Positions 18,838 to 27,932 of a stretch of 64,000 nt of DNA are shown one piece after another. Source of the stretch: Paenibacillus_E oryzisoli_A (GTDB taxonomy: Bacteria > Bacillota > Bacilli > Paenibacillales > NBRC-103111). Each line of letters starts with the position of its first letter. Positions within the stretch are counted from its first letter, which is position 1. Location of the stretch: assembly GCF_050467285.1 (NCBI RefSeq), contig NZ_JBCMUN010000005.1, forward strand, positions 682,001 to 746,000. The letters are read 5' to 3'. Under the pieces are notes generated by a model. The model had not been told where the DNA came from. It did not search any database and saw only the letters and a list, made by a program, of their open reading frames with translations. The position numbers and the translations under genes were made by a program.

Positions 18838-19320
18838 ATGGCACGCCAACCTTTAAATCGCACTTATTTATGGATGGTAATTCTTTTGATGTTTGTTCTT
18901 CCGATTATATCTATTTTTTTTGAAGCCATCGCACAAGATGAATCGGTTGCATGGATACGTTTAACCGGTAAATGGTTCATATTTTGGGCGATCGGGTTGC
19001 GTCTCTTGACGGCAGGCTTGAGGCAAGTTTTAACACCAAGTTTTACCGCACAGACAGTGTTTAGAATGAAAACTAATGAGAGTCACATTATTATTCGCGA
19101 ACTAGGATTCTCCAATATTTGCATGGGAACGCTCGGAATTTTATCTATTTTTGTTCCAGAATGGCGAGAGGCAGCGGCATTTGTTGGTGGGTTGTATATG
19201 GGGATTGCAGGGGGAATGCACGTTTTTAAACGTCTTGATGGGCCAAACGAGGCAATTGCTCTAGTTTCAGACTTGTGGGTGTTCGCTATTATGTTGGTAT
19301 ATCTTAGTTCGGCACGCTGA
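18838..19320 (+). CDS. Small integral membrane protein (DUF6790-like)
   Basis: 160 residues from ATG after AAAGGAGAG. Four hydrophobic helices are evident (~10-30, 45-60, 95-115 and 140-158), with HIIIRELGFSNICMGTLGIL and GGLYMGIAGGMHVFKR between them. The pattern matches small DUF6790-type membrane proteins of unknown function. It stands alone on the plus strand between minus-strand regulators and may be controlled through the inverted repeat in its leader. No biochemical role can be stated. Confidence 0.7.
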   Translation: MARQPLNRTYLWMVILLMFVLPIISIFFEAIAQDESVAWIRLTGKWFIFWAIGLRLLTAGLRQVLTPSFTAQTVFRMKTNESHIIIRELGFSNICMGTLGILSIFVPEWREAAAFVGGLYMGIAGGMHVFKRLDGPNEAIALVSDLWVFAIMLVYLSSAR

Positions 19321-19384
19321 TCATAACCAGAAATAGAGAGCTTGCCGGACCTTCAACGGGCGGAAGCTCTCTTCTGCTGTCGGC

Positions 19385-20203
19385 CTAATGCCCGACACCT
19401 CGAACCATCCTCCGGAATTCGCCAGGGGAGATGTGATACACTTTTTGAAACAGACGGTAAAACGATCTTGATTCCATGCCTACCTTCTCTGCTACCAACT
19501 CAATCGTCAACTCTTCGCTCTCCAGCAAATGAGCCGCCTGCTCCAACTGCACTTTCAAAATATATTGATAAATGGAATCGCCCAACTCTCGTTTAAATAG
19601 CTTGTTCAAATGCTGCGACGTATATCCGAATACCCGCGCAATCTTCTCGAGTGTAAGTCTGTCGGCATGATGGGTATAAATGTAGTTAATAACCTTCTGG
19701 ATCGTGACTTTCGGCGTAGGAGAATATACGGGTACCGGGGTCGTCTGAAGCTTGATTTCCGATAAGAGTGCGTAGATTGTTTCGGACGCCATAAATACCT
19801 GCTCTAGGAGCTTATCCTGCTTACATAGCAGGTCGATAAGCGCCCATATCCGGCCCGAAGAGAGCGCCGTAATCGGTCTGCTCAGCTGCAAGCGGAACTG
19901 CAGCAGCATGGACAGATGGCAATCGAAACGAACCACCGCAAGCTCGCATGGATCGCTCGCTGACCGGAATTCATACGCAGTGTTCGGGGGCACAATGAAG
20001 ATTTGCTCTGACTGCAAAGAGAACTGTTGTCCAGACAGAAGGCAATACTCCCCTCGGCCGCGCAGGCATACGTGAATTTCGCTGCAGACCGTCTCCCGGA
20101 TGGAAAAGTTTGGCGGCTTCATCATATACCCCGCAGAATGAAGGCGAAACGGAAGCGACCACTGTGAATGAACGACGCTCGCATAGGTATCGTTAGATAG
20201 CAT
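19385..20203 (-). CDS. AraC-family transcriptional regulator with cupin sensor domain
   Basis: 272 residues. The ATG at 20203 is chosen because GGGAGA precedes it by 9 bases; a TTG six bases upstream is less likely. Residues ~20-120 form a cupin-like ligand domain (HVCLRGRGEYCLL, FIVPPNTAYEF). Residues ~170-270 hold two helix-turn-helices (LTLEKIARVFGYTSQHLNKL; IELVAEKVGMESRSFYRLF). It is soluble and presumably activates sugar genes when its ligand binds. Its own promoter has a cre-like site (20231-20246) and the AT-rich TTTAGTTTAA repeats shared with the GH2, GH110 and binding-protein promoters, so it appears to belong to that regulon. Confidence 0.88.
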   Translation of the reverse strand: MLSNDTYASVVHSQWSLPFRLHSAGYMMKPPNFSIRETVCSEIHVCLRGRGEYCLLSGQQFSLQSEQIFIVPPNTAYEFRSASDPCELAVVRFDCHLSMLLQFRLQLSRPITALSSGRIWALIDLLCKQDKLLEQVFMASETIYALLSEIKLQTTPVPVYSPTPKVTIQKVINYIYTHHADRLTLEKIARVFGYTSQHLNKLFKRELGDSIYQYILKVQLEQAAHLLESEELTIELVAEKVGMESRSFYRLFQKVYHISPGEFRRMVRGVGH

Positions 20204-20230
20204 TGGCAAGTCTCCCTTTCCTATATAATT

Positions 20231-20246
20231 CCGATAGCGCTTACAT
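20231..20246 (-). promoter_or_regulatory. Candidate cre (CcpA) site upstream of AraC gene
   Basis: On the minus strand the sequence is ATGTAAGCGCTATCGG. It matches the cre core TGNAARCG exactly and fits most of the rest. It lies ~30 bases before the AraC start. Confidence 0.5.
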
Positions 20247-20265
20247 TTTATACTATAACAATATA

Positions 20266-20313
20266 TAATTTTAGTTTAAAATTCAATAATATTTTAATTT
20301 AATTTTAGTTTTT
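20266..20313. promoter_or_regulatory. AT-rich operator-like repeat (TTTAGTTTAA / TTTAATTTAATTTTAG)
   Basis: AATTTTAGTTTAAAATT followed by TTTTAATTTAATTTTAGTTT. The same pair of motifs recurs in front of the GH2 gene (26616), the binding-protein gene (31757) and the GH110 gene (45776). Probably bound by one of the LacI regulators; inferred. Confidence 0.45.
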
Positions 20314-20323
20314 TTAAAAAAAG

Positions 20324-20363
20324 AAACGTGCAGTCCTCCCTCAAGGAGAGAATCTGCACGTTT
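20324..20363 (-). terminator. Rho-independent terminator of the SLH protein gene
   Basis: AAACGTGCAG (20324-20333) pairs with CTGCACGTTT (20354-20363). On the minus strand a T-rich run follows. It starts just after the SLH gene stop. Confidence 0.8.
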
Positions 20364-20376
20364 ACACAGCCCGCAG

Positions 20377-23300
20377 CTAGTTGCTGAGAATCACTCTGGT
20401 CGTTGCTGACATGCCGTTAGCGGCTACAGCTGTCATTGTAATGCTTCCGCCTGTCACACCGCTGTCGTACGTCACATTCACCTGATTGTTCACACCCTCG
20501 GCGCTCATGGAGAGCGATGCATGCACACCCTCCGTCACATCATTAATCATGTATAACACCGGCGCGACATCTTTATAGATCGCAAGATTCGCATTCTTAA
20601 ACTCGTCGCCGTATTGATCTTTCACCGCCACATCCCCCATCACGACCCAAGCCAACGCACCGTCGACTGCAGCTCTGGTGAACGTTTTGCTCGTGCTGCT
20701 GGAGATGGATTGAACGGCGATTGGATCGCTTTTCACGGTGATAGCCGTTTTGATGAAATTGGTTTCACCTTTCGCATTCAAATAAACCGCCGTAAGGTTC
20801 GCCAGTCCTGCTTTATTGCCCAGCACGTACACTTTGCCTCCGGAAATCTGAAGATTGGCCGTGCTGTAAGTGTCGGAGACAACGGTAACAATCGAATTCG
20901 GGATTTTCACTTCGTTCGCCGCTTCGTCCTTCGCAGAGAGCGACAATGATATACCAAGGATGGACGAGTCTGGCACCGTTGCCGCCGGAATATTTTTCGT
21001 CAATTCGTTATCCATCGTACTGAATAAATCTCTGGCTCCGTTCAGGCTGTACTTCAATTTTTCTCTCGCCGGATCAAGAACTTGGAATTTCATCGATTTG
21101 GCACTGACAGAGTCATCGAGAACGTTTCCGACAAGACCACCCGTGAAATCCCGCTTACGCAGCTGGAATCTGGCGGCCAAAGTGGCATTCGTTGCAGCGC
21201 CGCCAGGCGTAAACTTAAATTCCTTGTCGCTGAATTGTCCGACCGTCAACTCCTGTGTACCGGGAGCCAACACCAGGTCGCCGGAATAGGTTCCGACATA
21301 GTCCGCAGAAGGCGTAACCGTCGCATAGACATCGTAGGTGACGGAGCGACCGTTTTCGATCAGATCGATACGGTTGCCGGACTGGGTCGTCGCAAAACCT
21401 GTAAACGTATCGCCATACTGGTCAAAAATTTGCAGCTTGCCATTGTTGTCCGCCGTGTTGACCGCTTTGCCGGCCAGATTCGTCGCGATGCGCAGACCTG
21501 CCGGATAGCGCACTTCCGTAATCGGCACGTTCAGCTGTGCGGTGCTGTTGACCCCGACTCCGATTATGGCGGCAAACACGTTCGCCGTGCCTTTGCCCTC
21601 CAGCTTCTTAATATAAATCTTTCCTTTGTTCGGCCCGTCCGTAACAATCAGCTTCTTGCTGTCCAGCATCACTGCCGGCACGTCACCGGATTCCCCAGTG
21701 ACGAGGTTTCCTGTGACGGAAACCGTAAAGCGGCCGTCCTTTGCATTTTGAGCGACATCGTCGCTCGACAGCTTAGTGCCGTCTGCATCATACGCGACTA
21801 GTTCCACGTATTTGTTGCTGTCCCCGGCTGCCCACGTATCGTTCGGCTGCACCAGCTCGACCTTTTTCGCAATTGCGGTCGCTTTCGTCGCAATGGTCGC
21901 CGTTGCCGTAGAACCGGCTCCGAATACCTGAACGGTATAGTCTCCTGCCGTTTCCAGCTTCGCATCTGCCCGGACTACGATATCGTCAATTCCGTCGTTG
22001 TTGTCGTCGACAACCTCTGCCTTCAACTTGGCCTCATATGGTGTTACCGACACTGTCGGGAGAATTACGGAGTCTGATTCTTTGGTGATAATGGCCCCAT
22101 ATTGGTCGTATTGCTTGAGCGGTATGACCACCATATCGCCAGCTGACGATAATGCCGTTTTACCATTTTTGTAAGCGGCTTCACCCAACTCCACTTTCGT
22201 CAGAAGCGGCTGCAAGCCAACGATAAAGTTTTTCGTCGCAGACACATGGTCGTTGTTGTCGTAAATATTCACGCTAATTTGACTCGTGTTGGAGATTAGC
22301 GCAGCATCTGTCGTATTTAACTGCACATACAGCTTGCCGTCTTCGGCTTTGACGACTGTCGCCGCATTCGCCGTCGTCGCATACACCGTGTAGTTCGCAC
22401 TGGAAAACGTAGCCGTTTCGCCGAACTGATTCGTCGGCTTCACTTCAACGCGCACCTTCGGCGATTTGGCGATTGTGTCTCCGCTTCCTGCGAATTCCAG
22501 CTTGGTCACCTTCTCCGCTTGGCCATGGAACATCCCCTTCGCCTGATCGATGTCCACCGCATCCAAGCCGCCGAGCGTCACTGCGTAATCAGCGTCGCCA
22601 AGCTTGACATCCGTCAGCGTCAGCGTCGCCGACTGCTTGTCGTCGCCCCAGACGACCGAAGTGCCAAGGCTCGTCGTCCCCTTCGTCAGCGCAAGCTTCG
22701 CTTTCGCCGGATCAACGTCTCGGTCCAGAACGACCGATACCGTCTTGACGCCGAGCTGCTTCACTTCTTTTACCGATGCTTTGGCAGGCTTGCTCAAGTT
22801 CTCTATCACTTGCTGCGCTGCATAAGCCCCCGCGACAAGCTCAGCCCGTGTCGCCGTCGCGTCGCCAGAGGCGCCCAAATCGACGCCGTTCGCCTTTGCA
22901 ACAGCCAAATATCCGTCATACCAAGGCGTCGTCGTTTGAACATCGGCGGCTTTGCCGAAGCCGCGCACCAGAATCGCCGCCAGTTGGCCGAGGGTGACAG
23001 GCTCGCTCGGTGAAAATACATCCTCGGCTACGCCCTCGATCACCCCTTTGGCTTTGGCGGCTTCGATGTAAGGAATCGCCCACGCGATCGCTTCATCTGC
23101 GGCATCCACGTCCTTGAAGCTGGAAGGCGCCTGAACATCTACCGTGAGCTTGAAAATTTTCGCAGCTACCTTCGCCGCTTCAGCACGGGTCATCGATCCC
23201 GTGAGGTCAAACGTATCGCCTTTCCCCTCCATAATGCCTAGCGCCAGCAGCGCGTCGATCTTCGCTTTCAGCTCTGAGTCTACTTGTGCGAGATCTTGAT

Positions 23301-23439
23301 AATCCTCCGTCGTTTTCACGACTGCCGCTGCGGTAGACGCTACCGGCGGCGTTGACTGCGACTCAACTGCATAGGCAGCCGAGGTCAGCAAGGAAAATGC
23401 AAGTACTGCCGAACTGATGACCGATAGACTTCTCTTCAT
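20377..23439 (-). CDS. Secreted S-layer-homology (SLH) domain surface protein with bacterial Ig-like repeats
   Basis: 1020 residues, with ATG at 23439 (MKRSLSVIS) and a signal peptide ending near AAYA (~25). Three SLH modules at ~40-215 (FDLTGSMTRAEAAKVAAKIF, FSPSEPVTLGQLAAILVRGF, ATRAELVAGAYA) bind pyruvylated wall polymer and hold the protein on the cell surface. The remaining ~800 residues are repetitive beta-rich Ig-like domains (KQLGVKTVSVVLDRDVDPAK, QYGDTFTGFAT, KDQYGDEFKN), as in S-layer and adhesion proteins. No enzymatic motif is seen. Its codon use is visibly more GC-rich than that of the flanking genes, which is usual for highly expressed S-layer proteins. It lies between an AraC gene and a GH2 gene but has its own terminator. 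Confidence 0.88.
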   Translation of the reverse strand: MKRSLSVISSAVLAFSLLTSAAYAVESQSTPPVASTAAAVVKTTEDYQDLAQVDSELKAKIDALLALGIMEGKGDTFDLTGSMTRAEAAKVAAKIFKLTVDVQAPSSFKDVDAADEAIAWAIPYIEAAKAKGVIEGVAEDVFSPSEPVTLGQLAAILVRGFGKAADVQTTTPWYDGYLAVAKANGVDLGASGDATATRAELVAGAYAAQQVIENLSKPAKASVKEVKQLGVKTVSVVLDRDVDPAKAKLALTKGTTSLGTSVVWGDDKQSATLTLTDVKLGDADYAVTLGGLDAVDIDQAKGMFHGQAEKVTKLEFAGSGDTIAKSPKVRVEVKPTNQFGETATFSSANYTVYATTANAATVVKAEDGKLYVQLNTTDAALISNTSQISVNIYDNNDHVSATKNFIVGLQPLLTKVELGEAAYKNGKTALSSAGDMVVIPLKQYDQYGAIITKESDSVILPTVSVTPYEAKLKAEVVDDNNDGIDDIVVRADAKLETAGDYTVQVFGAGSTATATIATKATAIAKKVELVQPNDTWAAGDSNKYVELVAYDADGTKLSSDDVAQNAKDGRFTVSVTGNLVTGESGDVPAVMLDSKKLIVTDGPNKGKIYIKKLEGKGTANVFAAIIGVGVNSTAQLNVPITEVRYPAGLRIATNLAGKAVNTADNNGKLQIFDQYGDTFTGFATTQSGNRIDLIENGRSVTYDVYATVTPSADYVGTYSGDLVLAPGTQELTVGQFSDKEFKFTPGGAATNATLAARFQLRKRDFTGGLVGNVLDDSVSAKSMKFQVLDPAREKLKYSLNGARDLFSTMDNELTKNIPAATVPDSSILGISLSLSAKDEAANEVKIPNSIVTVVSDTYSTANLQISGGKVYVLGNKAGLANLTAVYLNAKGETNFIKTAITVKSDPIAVQSISSSTSKTFTRAAVDGALAWVVMGDVAVKDQYGDEFKNANLAIYKDVAPVLYMINDVTEGVHASLSMSAEGVNNQVNVTYDSGVTGGSITMTAVAANGMSATTRVILSN

Positions 23440-23847
23440 ATGATTCTTTTTCCTCCCCATGAATGGCAACAGTGATAATCCTGAAGGAGATTATCCGCCT
23501 TTGTCCTTTTCAGTGTAGCGGAAGAAAAATCAAGTTGTTATGTACGGAGTGAAGGTGTTTATGATGAAAACGAAGATAAAGATCTTCATATTTAACAGGG
23601 AAAATCTTCCTTTTCGCCATCCAAAGCAACAGTCATTCTTCTTATAATAATGACATAGACTACTTTCACCCCAGTAAGATTGACGATGTGAACGCCTGTC
23701 TGACTTCCATGGTAGTTCAGCGCCTTCTCCTCCTAATTGAATGCGCTTTATCTAAGAGCTCCCAGCCAGGGAGCTTTTTTTCACAGCACAGAGAGGATCG
23801 AAGCTGTCGTCAAATTGTCATCTCCTATAGCTTATGTTCAACAAGAA
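23440..23847. other. Long leader/intergenic region upstream of the SLH gene
   Basis: About 400 bases without a convincing gene. The SLH promoter must lie here. A terminator facing the plus strand (23757-23782) has no plus-strand gene to serve and hints at a small RNA. TATAAT is present at 23643-23648. Confidence 0.5.
23757..23782 (+). terminator. Plus-strand Rho-independent terminator without an assigned gene
   Basis: AGCTCCC-AGCCA-GGGAGCT followed by seven Ts. It is a textbook terminator for a plus-strand transcript, yet the nearest plus-strand gene is over 4 kb upstream. Confidence 0.7.
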
Positions 23848-23893
23848 AAGAGAGCCATCACCCTCCTCCTGAAGGATTGTAATGGCTCCCTTT
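23848..23893 (-). terminator. Terminator of the GH2 gene
   Basis: GGGAGCCAT and ATGGCTCTCT form a stem on the minus strand, followed by TTTTCTTG. It lies directly after the GH2 stop codon at 23911. Confidence 0.7.
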
Positions 23894-23910
23894 CGATTTA
23901 TCTCCCTTAT

Positions 23911-26505
23911 TTATTTGCGGTTTCCCCGCAGTTCCATAATATCTTGCTCTTTACTAATCAGCTCAAGTTGAAGCCGTTTAATTTCCGCTTCAAGCCTGGA
24001 GAGGTCCTCCGGCTTGGCTTGCTCGGCTGCTATTGCGCCCGTAAAGACAGGCCTATTGCCGGTTGCCAGAAATTGCGTTCGATCACATTCTGCATACACC
24101 GGATCAAAGATCATCAGCAGCTCAGGCTTCACAGCTTGCAGCACTAGCTCAGCTGATCCCAGCCCTTCACAAAACGCTTTCACGAGAATCTCCCCAGCTT
24201 CCGTCGATGCGCGAATTAAAGCAGTGGCCACTCCAAATTGCGTTTTCATCGGGTTGGCGCCAGGAGATGATCCGCTGATGAGCTCTCCGCTGCCTTCCAC
24301 TTCAAAGTGGATATATTCGCTATTCAGCACTTTTGAAACGCCTTTATTATCCACTAACACAGCGCGGACCGGGACAAAATCCGAGCCGTCCGCCAGCAGA
24401 GCGATCTTCTGATCATCAAGCTCCAGCCGAATGCCCGAAAGCCGCTCCGCGTAAGGCTTGACAATCCTGCACACCACTTCGCCGCCGATTATGCCTTCTG
24501 CCACCATTTCAATTTCTCTTGTTCGATTGCGCCACATCGATGATATTTCATGAAAATCGAAGACGTTGCGGAAAATTACCGGTGGGTGCGGCATATCCCC
24601 ATATCCGGGCTCAGGCTTCTGCGTGCCCACGACTTGCCCGAGCCACGTAAGGCGTATTTCTTCGCAGTTCGTAAAAATGACAACGTCGCTACCAGAAACT
24701 TGCGACAATTCATGCGTGATATAGACCATAGGGCCCGTTGCAATCCCGCTCAAACGGAAATCGGCATCGTACTGGCTTTTGAACAAGTAGTAGGCATAAC
24801 GCGGAAGCCGGTACACATCGAGCACGCCGCCGAGGAACGGGTCCGGATGATAGCCTCTCTGATGATCGATACCGCACCACAACGTAGCGCCGATTCGTTT
24901 CGGAGGCGTATCGTAAATATCTTTTAGATCCCGCGCGCGAATCATAGCCTGATTCAACATCGCTTGCTCGCCCCATTCCCGCTTGACACGGGTCATTGCA
25001 TTCTGCGAATAGAAATTGTCAACTTCTCCGCCATCCCCATATTCACGGGTCAAGGAGCATTTCTCATCCGACATACTGCCGTGATAATAGAAATCGAAGC
25101 CCGCTAATTTGGCGTGATCGACGTCCGCACAGGTAAATGCTCCCGGAAACGGAAACTCTTCATGCACAATCTGGTGCATTTCTTCCAGCATGGGAATCGG
25201 CTGATCGTCCGTTTCATTTAGTGCCGTTTCCCACAGCAAGACAGCCGGACGGTTGCGATCGCGCCGCACCATTTCGCGCGTATCTTGAATGACGCGCTGC
25301 GCAAAAATCGGATCCCGGTGATTGTGGAACTGCCAGCCGGGATTTGCAACAGTTACGAGCAGGCCCAACTCATCGCAAGCGTCCATAAATGCTGGAGACA
25401 AAGGATAGTGTGCTGAGCGAACGACATTCGACCCGCCTTCCCGCAGCAGCAGTGCATCCCGCCATTGCCCCGAATTCGGTAGTGCATTTCCGACATATGC
25501 ATAGTCCTGATGACGGTTCACGCCGCTTAATTTATAGCCGATGTGCTTCTTGTTCACGAAAAACCCTTCATCCCCGCGCATCTCGAACAACCTGATGCCA
25601 AAACGGGTTCTGAAGCTGTCAACCACGCGTCCGGCCACTAGCACCTCCGTCCGAATATCATGCAAGTAAGGATCATTCGGTTCCCAAAGACGGACATCCT
25701 CCAGCTCCATCGGCAGCTCGAATTGTCTCGATTCGCCGGGCTTCAGCTCCGCATCTTCCTGAGCCGCAAAAATCTCTTTTCCCTCCCTCGTTTCCAAGAC
25801 AGTAAGCAGCGTGAAAGCGCGCGGCATGTCGTCCTCATTCACAACCTCAGTATGGACTTCCAGCTTCGCCTTACGTTCCTCCGCCTCGAGCACGCCGACG
25901 AAGACTCCGCCTCCAGCTACTTGCCGGCTCATGAGCGCATGCGTAACGTGCAGCGGAGACGTCTCGATGAGAAAGACATTGCGGTATATGCCACCTAAAT
26001 AACTAAAGTCCAGGTGATCCTGCTCTTTGCCCGGTGGATACGAAGGGTCATTGGAATTGTCAGCGCGAACGGCCATCACATTGTCGCGACCATCCAATCG
26101 AACAAGATCGGTGATGTCGACAGCGAATGGAAGATATCCGCCAAAATGCTGGGCAATCGCCTTGCCGTTCAACCAGACTTCCGATTTTCCCATCACGGCT
26201 TCAAAATAGACCAGCAACCGTTTCCCCTGAAGGGAATCCGGAAGCGTAAAGCGCTTTCGATACCAGGCGGCGCCTTGATAATTCCGCATGCCGCTAGCAT
26301 TATCCCCAGTAATTTCCAAACCATGCGGGAGCGCTACGGGTTCCCAGTCGCCGTCATCGCAATATTCGTACGGAGCTCCCTGGAGATCTCCTTTCATAAA
26401 TCGCCAACCCGGATTAAAATTGTACACCTGCCTTGGGCTGCCTTCGATGCCGTAAAACCCGGCTGTGGAATACTGCGGAACCTTCTTGACGTCATTCAAA
26501 TTCAT
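23911..26505 (-). CDS. Intracellular GH2 beta-galactosidase-type glycoside hydrolase
   Basis: 864 residues with no signal peptide, so it acts in the cytoplasm on imported oligosaccharides. Sugar-binding domain ~30-190 (RLLVYFEAVMGKSEVWLNGK), Ig-like domain ~195-300, TIM barrel ~310-590 with acid/base Glu in LWETALNETDD (~430) and nucleophile Glu likely in SLTREYGDGG (~487). C-terminal beta domains follow (~600-800), then a short charged coiled coil (LSRLEAEIKRLQLELISKEQ) up to the end, which is unusual for the family and may mediate oligomerisation. The upstream region holds a cre-like site and AT-rich operator motifs, and the LacI gene lies next upstream. The likely substrate is a beta-galactoside; this is inferred. 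Confidence 0.85.
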   Translation of the reverse strand: MNLNDVKKVPQYSTAGFYGIEGSPRQVYNFNPGWRFMKGDLQGAPYEYCDDGDWEPVALPHGLEITGDNASGMRNYQGAAWYRKRFTLPDSLQGKRLLVYFEAVMGKSEVWLNGKAIAQHFGGYLPFAVDITDLVRLDGRDNVMAVRADNSNDPSYPPGKEQDHLDFSYLGGIYRNVFLIETSPLHVTHALMSRQVAGGGVFVGVLEAEERKAKLEVHTEVVNEDDMPRAFTLLTVLETREGKEIFAAQEDAELKPGESRQFELPMELEDVRLWEPNDPYLHDIRTEVLVAGRVVDSFRTRFGIRLFEMRGDEGFFVNKKHIGYKLSGVNRHQDYAYVGNALPNSGQWRDALLLREGGSNVVRSAHYPLSPAFMDACDELGLLVTVANPGWQFHNHRDPIFAQRVIQDTREMVRRDRNRPAVLLWETALNETDDQPIPMLEEMHQIVHEEFPFPGAFTCADVDHAKLAGFDFYYHGSMSDEKCSLTREYGDGGEVDNFYSQNAMTRVKREWGEQAMLNQAMIRARDLKDIYDTPPKRIGATLWCGIDHQRGYHPDPFLGGVLDVYRLPRYAYYLFKSQYDADFRLSGIATGPMVYITHELSQVSGSDVVIFTNCEEIRLTWLGQVVGTQKPEPGYGDMPHPPVIFRNVFDFHEISSMWRNRTREIEMVAEGIIGGEVVCRIVKPYAERLSGIRLELDDQKIALLADGSDFVPVRAVLVDNKGVSKVLNSEYIHFEVEGSGELISGSSPGANPMKTQFGVATALIRASTEAGEILVKAFCEGLGSAELVLQAVKPELLMIFDPVYAECDRTQFLATGNRPVFTGAIAAEQAKPEDLSRLEAEIKRLQLELISKEQDIMELRGNRK

Positions 26506-26524
26506 GCCGAAATCTCTCCCATCG

Positions 26525-26540
26525 TTGAAAACGCTTTAAA
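26525..26540. promoter_or_regulatory. Candidate cre (CcpA) site before GH2 gene
   Basis: TTGAAAACGCTTTAAA fits the cre consensus apart from one position and lies 20 bases upstream of the GH2 start. Confidence 0.5.
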
Positions 26541-26615
26541 TTTTACGGCTATTTCATTTGAGTTGATATATTAGAGCTTAAACTACTATCTTTATCTTAT
26601 TGAAAAACGTCTATA

Positions 26616-26662
26616 AAATCAACTAAAATTTAATTTAATTTATTAATTGATTAAACTAAAAT
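26616..26662. promoter_or_regulatory. AT-rich operator-like repeats before GH2 gene
   Basis: Contains AACTAAAATTTAATTTAATT and, 20 bases on, TTAAACTAAAATTT. Both elements recur at 20266, 31757 and 45776. The site lies between the LacI stop and the GH2 start, as expected for LacI control of the GH2 gene. Confidence 0.5.
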
Positions 26663-27685
26663 TTAAAGCGAATTCCGTTCAACAAACGTTGTAGGCAAAA
26701 TATATCGAACCGGAAAGTTCCGCTCCTCCCTCATTCGAGCGATCGCCGCTTGCACAGCCAGCACGCCGATCTCATAAGTGGGGACACCGATGGTTGTCAG
26801 TCCCGGCGTTAAATAGCCAGCCATTTCATTATTATCAAAGCCGAGAATCTTTACCTGATCCGGCACGATAATCCCTTTCTCTTTAAAAGCATTTAGCGAG
26901 CCGATCGCGATCAAATCGCTTGCCGCAAAAAATGCTTCCGGCAATTGTTTGTTGGCATCAATGCTTTCCAGGAAATCCACCATGGCCGACTTCGCAGACG
27001 CGATCTCCCAGCCTTCGTGTTCGATAATGAAATCAGGCTGCACGGTCTTGCCCATCATTTTATGAGCATCGATAAATGCCTCATAACGCGAGCTGTATAG
27101 AGGACCAATATAAGCCGCTCGCTTGAACTGATTTACGAACTTAGCTTTCAGCCATTTCAGCGTTTCGGGATAGAAGTCAACACCGACATAATCGACATGA
27201 TCCGGAAGAAAGCTGGGCTCAATTCCAACGACCGTCACCTTGAAATCCTTAGCGGTCAGCATACTGAGATACGCTTTCTCTGTTCCCGCTACCCAAATAA
27301 TCGCATCGACGGCCGCCTCTTCAATACGCTCGCATAGCTCAGCCGGTTTGTACAATTCCAAATTTAAGCAGCTGAAAGCAATGGTAGAACCGCGGTTGAC
27401 GACTTCCGACTCGATCCCTTTAATAATGTGGTAACCGTAAGAGCCTTGTGAAGCATAGGAAGACTGCCCTAGCACGTAACCTAATTTGTAGGCTTCCTGG
27501 TGAACTGTTTTCTTGATCGTTTTCGCCTTCTTGGATTTTACTTTATAATTCATACTTTCCACCAAAGACCAAATCTGCTTCTGCGTTTCCTCACTGCAGA
27601 TATTCGTATCATTATAATTAACGACACGGGAAACCGTGGTCACTGATAAATTCACTTTCTTTGCAATATCCTTCAATGTGACCAT
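26663..27685 (-). CDS. LacI-family transcriptional regulator, paralogue 1
   Basis: 340 residues. The ATG at 27685 is taken as start because AAGGAGG lies 6 bases before it; an upstream start would add 11 residues. The N-terminal helix-turn-helix is VTLKDIAKKVNLSVTTVSRV with hinge ~50-60. A periplasmic-binding-type ligand domain follows (~65-340; LPEAFFAASDLIAIGSLNAF, KILGFDNNEMAGYLTPGLTT). It resembles the protein at 45885-46898 nearly word for word, including the unusual NICSEETQKQIWSLVESMNY linker. It presumably represses the neighbouring GH2 gene and related units until a sugar is bound. Confidence 0.92.
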   Translation of the reverse strand: MVTLKDIAKKVNLSVTTVSRVVNYNDTNICSEETQKQIWSLVESMNYKVKSKKAKTIKKTVHQEAYKLGYVLGQSSYASQGSYGYHIIKGIESEVVNRGSTIAFSCLNLELYKPAELCERIEEAAVDAIIWVAGTEKAYLSMLTAKDFKVTVVGIEPSFLPDHVDYVGVDFYPETLKWLKAKFVNQFKRAAYIGPLYSSRYEAFIDAHKMMGKTVQPDFIIEHEGWEIASAKSAMVDFLESIDANKQLPEAFFAASDLIAIGSLNAFKEKGIIVPDQVKILGFDNNEMAGYLTPGLTTIGVPTYEIGVLAVQAAIARMREERNFPVRYILPTTFVERNSL

Positions 27686-27814
27686 AATAGCCTCCTTCTT
27701 TCGACATGGGCATATCAATATTTTACTTTATTTTATACTAAAAATTTATTTTTTTGAAGTTTATTTTTTGCATTGATACCCTCTAACACCGCACATCTTT
27801 TCTAAGCTTTATTG

Positions 27815-27861
27815 TAAAAAAGGACTTTATTCATGAGACATCGCTCATGAGTAAAGTCCTT
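27815..27861 (-). terminator. Terminator of the PBP gene
   Basis: AAGGACTTTA and TAAAGTCCTT enclose an inner CTCATGAG-type stem; on the minus strand TTTTTT follows. It lies ~70 bases after the PBP stop. Confidence 0.8.
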
Positions 27862-27932
27862 ATCTACACTTAGCTTTTACTCCATACTCGACACGAGTAC
27901 TTATACTTAATATGTGAAGCCTCATCTCAACG

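Noticed and set aside
20377..23439. Several open frames on the plus strand opposite the SLH gene
   Set aside because: They reflect the codon bias of the SLH gene (GC-rich third positions). They have no ribosome sites and no family resemblance.
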